In this document: positions 60,492 to 64,000 of the stretch, one piece after another
Numbering within the stretch: the stretch's first letter is position 1
Layout of the letters: every line of letters begins with the position of its first letter
Origin: Chalara sp. BL73
Taxonomy: Eukaryota; Ascomycota; Leotiomycetes; Helotiales
Assembly (NCBI GenBank): GCA_918026815.1
Contig: CAKJVC010000085.1
Location: 62,001 to 126,000 of the forward strand
Reading direction: 5' to 3'
Length of the DNA: 64,000 nucleotides
Made by a program: the position numbers and the translations under genes
The notes under the pieces: generated by a model
Databases searched by the model: none
Told to the model about the DNA's origin: nothing
What the model saw: the letters and a program-made list of their open reading frames with translations, nothing else

Positions 60492-62789
60492 ATGCCCAAA
60501 ACACCGCCTGCTGATTTCAAGATTCACGTCGATCCTTCATGTTTGACAGACTCAAGCGAAAGCGATATGTCCCCCGAGATCGAGCAGCCTGCTGAGCGTA
60601 TCCCAAGCAATCAAACAATCATTCACCATGATATTTCAGATGGTGTAACAGAGGAGGGAAAGGTCGACGTAGAACAAAAGGTCGAGGACGAGGAGACACA
60701 AGATGACGAAGACGACCGGTCGGAAAAAGCCCGCGAGCGTCAACTCGATAGAATAGAAGCACAAATACAAGCTGCTGCCCGTGCAGTGGTAGCTAGTATT
60801 GAGAATGACAATTATCGCGGCGATGGCTCTGTGTTGAGCGTGCAAACGGATGAGGGCTATGAGCAGGAAAACTCACAACTTACATATGAAGATGGCACTG
60901 AGCATATATATGGGGAAGGGACGGAACTCACGTATGATGGCACAGAAGGTACATATGAGACTGAAACCGAGGATGAGCATCATGAACAAGGAGGAGAAGG
61001 ATCCAGCAGCTCTAATCACGACGGAGACATTGATGATGATGTCTTTAGCAGCTCCGGCCACAGCAAACGCAGCAGCCTCAACTCCTGCAATGATATGACA
61101 AGCTCAGATGATGCGCACGGAAAAGCACTTACGTCTCCTACCGTAGGGGAAGAAGCTGCTTCTCAGCCTGTATCCCGTATCCCGAGCACGACCTCTTATA
61201 CACATGAACCAAATCCTATTACTCCAAGTCGCGTAACTGCTCGACCACCTTTCCGCACTCCAAGCTCGGTACGAGCGATACAGATGTCATCACCCACGCC
61301 CTCCATTTTCTCTTCTCCACGATCTACGAAAAGATATATGCCTACCGTATCCCGAATCGGTACACCTAGCTCCCCATTCTCGCAGTCGAAGAAAACGCCT
61401 ACAAGGTTCAAGACGAAGAAGGAGAATCCGCTTGTGCTGTTGCACGTCACAGTTCTACCACTGGCCTGGAACTATTCACATATGATGACATCTGCCGATC
61501 TACCTCCAACACTGCAGAAAGTCAGGGATAATTGGAGATTGTTGCAAGGGCAACTTGGCGAGGCAGTCTTGGAGCGTGGCATTTTGCTACCACATCCTCA
61601 GGACGACTACGAAGTTTTAGAGGAGAGACTCCTGGAGGCATTGGAGCTACCAGTACGGCCGCGAGCAAGAATATTGAAATGTGGTCACTACATGGGGCCA
61701 GAGACACCAACGTCGGATGAAGAAGGGCGTGAGCAGTACTTCCAGGGAAATGAGAGAAAATGGTGTGATATTTGTGGGAGAGATGTCAAGTATGAACAAC
61801 AGATGAGTGGCAGCATGGAGAGGAGATTCAGAGTCAAGATTTATGCCTCAAACGGGTTGATGCGGGCTGGTGCTTGGGCAGCCTGCTGGAGGGAAATGGA
61901 GAGGGTGGATGTGGAGCTTGAGCCTTATGTTGAAGGAGATTTGGCTGTGGAACTAGAGAATCTGGCTTCTAGTTCTCCGCCCGCTCCTGTCGCCGAGCTA
62001 GCAGATGAGGACGAGTTTGTTGACGAAGAGGAGGAGTTGGAGCAAGCCCGCAAGAAGAAGGATCTTGAGGAGGAGCAGATATCGCAGGAGGAAGAACAAA
62101 TGAGAAGGAAAATAATGGAAGAGGAGAGGTTACGTGAAATTTATGGACATGATAAACATGCACCGTTGCCAGAACAACAGCACAACGATCCTCAAGCTCA
62201 AGCACCGAGGCATGGCGACTCGTTGCCGGAGCTTTTGCTTGCGGCATTCAAAGTCGCTATGAAGGATACTAAGAACGTTGCGATCGTTGTCCTAAGCGTC
62301 CTCGTTATCCTTCTTGCGTTGAAGCCAAGAGGAGTGGTGATGATTAATCAACCGGTAACCAGACAATCATCAATTGCAAACGAAGTTGCGAGGGAGATGG
62401 AGCCTGCCATGAGAGACGTGCCACACCCTCAAATTTCGATTGAATCCCCCGAGCCCGTTAAGCCAGTAGGTTCCATTGCCGTGCCAGAGACGGTTGAGCG
62501 CGTCACGCTGCCAGCCCCTGAAGTTGTGAAGCAACAAGTTAAGGAGCCTCCTCTTGTACAAAGACAAGGGGTAGAGGCTCGGGCTCAGCAATTCCCACAA
62601 CCGAAGCATGAGGTTGAACCTCGGCCATACCGCATTATAGCTCCTCATGCCGTCGAGAATCCAACGCAAGACATCAATCCAAGTGTACCGTACCAAGCAC
62701 CGGCCCTTGAGATTGATGCCACCGAATCAACTATTCCCGTCGTTGCGGAGCATAATGATCCAGATTTGAAGGAGGTGGTGCCTGTTTGA
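60492..62789 (+). CDS. Large acidic single-TM protein
   Basis: Single-exon gene of 765 aa. Residues 1-80 are acidic; about 84-103 form a helical segment (RLDRIEAQIQAAARAVVAS). Residues 115-165 contain short LTYE/YGEGTE-like repeats, and 165-300 are Ser/Thr/Pro-rich. A folded core at about 305-480 has the conserved-looking blocks PLVLLHVTVLPLAWNYS and ILKCGHYMGPE, with cysteines at 397, 425 and 428 (KWCDICGRDVKY). A charged Glu/Lys/Arg coiled coil covers about 505-550. One hydrophobic helix lies near 596-612 (VAIVVLSVLVILLAL), and the rest is Pro/Val/Glu-rich. The architecture matches an ascomycete family often labelled pathway-specific nitrogen regulator, but nothing in the sequence shows DNA binding and the TM helix argues for a membrane protein. 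That label should be treated with caution. Confidence 0.8.
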   Translation: MPKTPPADFKIHVDPSCLTDSSESDMSPEIEQPAERIPSNQTIIHHDISDGVTEEGKVDVEQKVEDEETQDDEDDRSEKARERQLDRIEAQIQAAARAVVASIENDNYRGDGSVLSVQTDEGYEQENSQLTYEDGTEHIYGEGTELTYDGTEGTYETETEDEHHEQGGEGSSSSNHDGDIDDDVFSSSGHSKRSSLNSCNDMTSSDDAHGKALTSPTVGEEAASQPVSRIPSTTSYTHEPNPITPSRVTARPPFRTPSSVRAIQMSSPTPSIFSSPRSTKRYMPTVSRIGTPSSPFSQSKKTPTRFKTKKENPLVLLHVTVLPLAWNYSHMMTSADLPPTLQKVRDNWRLLQGQLGEAVLERGILLPHPQDDYEVLEERLLEALELPVRPRARILKCGHYMGPETPTSDEEGREQYFQGNERKWCDICGRDVKYEQQMSGSMERRFRVKIYASNGLMRAGAWAACWREMERVDVELEPYVEGDLAVELENLASSSPPAPVAELADEDEFVDEEEELEQARKKKDLEEEQISQEEEQMRRKIMEEERLREIYGHDKHAPLPEQQHNDPQAQAPRHGDSLPELLLAAFKVAMKDTKNVAIVVLSVLVILLALKPRGVVMINQPVTRQSSIANEVAREMEPAMRDVPHPQISIESPEPVKPVGSIAVPETVERVTLPAPEVVKQQVKEPPLVQRQGVEARAQQFPQPKHEVEPRPYRIIAPHAVENPTQDINPSVPYQAPALEIDATESTIPVVAEHNDPDLKEVVPV

Positions 62790-63444
62790 TATCAGTCATA
62801 CCAAAAGGCGTTATAGTGACTGACAAAAAGAAGGGTAAATAGCCAGACAAGACTAGAATGGAGGAAGGGTCTATACACAATCACGAAATATGTAGGATAA
62901 GATATCCGGAACGATGAGCGAAGCGAGCGTTGCTTTTCATGTTGCATTCTCGAGACGGGATTTAGCCTTTATGATGGTCTCATATTCGTTAAGATAGTAC
63001 ATAAATAATGACTCATGAACAGGTTCTGTTGAATGTATTCCATCTCTCATATACGCTGCATGACCATCTTGCTGGTAGTTCCAACCTTAATACCCAATAC
63101 CCCAATGCTTCCCTAGGTGCAAATGGATATATTCCAACTTTCTTCTTTCTTCAGTTTGTTTTGAATAGTACCATTTTATAATTTTACTCATGGAATTCTG
63201 CCACCTGACACTAGTTGTACGAAGATTAATGTTGGTCACATGCCAACATGGCGTTGTCACCGTGTCTGCTGTCCTCGGTTGCTTGTATTTGCATATACGA
63301 GCACCCACGTTTCAATTACCATACAAAGCTTTAAGCTGCTTGGGCAAGTATTTCTGACCATAGCTAACAGAACTTTCCAACCCTGGGCTCGGATGGCTTG
63401 CACGTAATAGCTCTACCTCGTACATTATATCGGCCCACTAGAAC
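62790..63444. other. Intergenic spacer
   Basis: 3' flanks of two genes that converge here. No gene or notable repeat seen. Confidence 0.5.
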
Positions 63445-64000
63445 TCATTGTTCAATAGGATGCTGCCACTGCTGATACGCAATCTATGCTTGGTAGCTGC
63501 TAACACTTAAACTAGCCATACCAAGCAATACTGCAAAAAGGACACTGATCAAAGTTGCCATCATGACGTATCTTGCACCGGATTTTCTCTCGAACCACTT
63601 TTCCACCCCTCACGCAGTTGGGCTCTCTAGCTCCTCAAAAAGCTCCACAAATCGGCTGCCAAAGTAGTGGTACTGAATATCCTTTTCAGAAGGTAGCCGG
63701 ACGGATGCAGATTCGAAACGTAGTGTATCAGGGCCGAAGGACGAGGTTGAAACTAACCGAGAGAGGTGAGATCGAGACCTTGAATCCAAAAGAGGGAAAA
63801 GAATTTCCTGGATACTGTCGAGGACTTCAAGGGCAAACTGGCGAGGAAGAGAGCCTCTGTTCGAAAGTGTCATCAAATGAAGACTTCAGGCCATCAAACT
63901 CACTCACAGTCTCAAGGATTCAGCAACAGTCAGCATCTTAGACTCATCCTTAGTGAGTCTCAAATGCTCATTTAGAAATGCTGTATGATGGAAAATGTCC
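63445..64000 (-). pseudogene. C-terminal part of a single-TM fungal protein, with two in-frame stops; runs off the window
   Basis: The minus-strand frame enters at the window edge (LNEHLRLTKDESKM), is spliced across about 63914-63864 (GTGAGT donor, GAACAG acceptor), and continues with GSLPRQFALEVLDSIQEILF. After ELESPTA comes TGA (63610-63612), and the frame then goes on with GVEKWFERKSGARYVMMATL and a hydrophobic helix ending SVSSYQA. A TAG follows, and the frame reads on with IAYQQWQHPIEQ to a proper TGA at 63445-63447. The tail SSYQAWIAYQ-W-HP is recurrent in hypothetical fungal membrane proteins, so TAG replaces Trp (TGG) and TGA probably replaces Arg (CGA). Both fit C-to-T change on one or other strand. 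Without those stops the gene would be complete at its 3' end. Its function is unknown. Confidence 0.7.

Overview
The window reads as nuclear DNA of a filamentous ascomycete (Pezizomycotina). Most genes are split by short GT-AG introns (about 42-142 nt, several with TACTAAC-like branch sites). Protein families include Zn(II)2Cys6 regulators, a GH55 glucanase, an ankyrin/ZZ protein with an NLR-type N-terminus, and lineage-restricted cysteine-rich proteins. Leotiomycetes is a plausible class, but that is inference. Exon boundaries below were built by hand from splice signals and checked for reading-frame closure.

Layout. 1-5.0 kb holds no gene I can support. 5.0-6.1 kb is adenine deaminase (AAH1). 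8.3-8.8 kb is a weak acidic coiled-coil ORF. 10.5-13.2 kb is a secreted GH55 exo-1,3-beta-glucanase. 14.5-16.4 kb and 17.5-19.4 kb are accessory genes; the second carries a PD-(D/E)XK-like core and a C2H2 finger.

20.9-41.8 kb is the most interesting block: a catabolic-type gene cluster for an amine or amide nitrogen source. In order it has a cupin/class-III aminotransferase fusion (-), an APC-family permease (+), a truncated FMN-binding split-barrel remnant (-), a DAO-family FAD oxidoreductase (+), a Zn2Cys6 regulator (-), an amidase (+), a second fungal regulator without zinc cluster (-), a dead cupin paralogue (-), a second DAO-family oxidoreductase (+) and a decayed 4-aminobutyrate aminotransferase (+). 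The parts resemble bacterial amine routes of the Puu type (import, FAD oxidation, amide hydrolysis, transamination), but the substrate cannot be read from sequence. The doubled cupin, oxidoreductase and aminotransferase sets suggest two related modules, one of them decaying.

42-64 kb returns to mixed content: an NLR-type-domain/ankyrin/ZZ gene with a frame problem, a membrane protein, the mitochondrial phosphate carrier (MIR1), a Zn2Cys6 regulator built with two micro-exons, a secreted protein with repeated dibasic sites, a short cysteine-rich protein, a tetraspan-like membrane protein, a large acidic single-TM protein, and at the right edge a pseudogene with two in-frame stops that fit C-to-T/G-to-A change.
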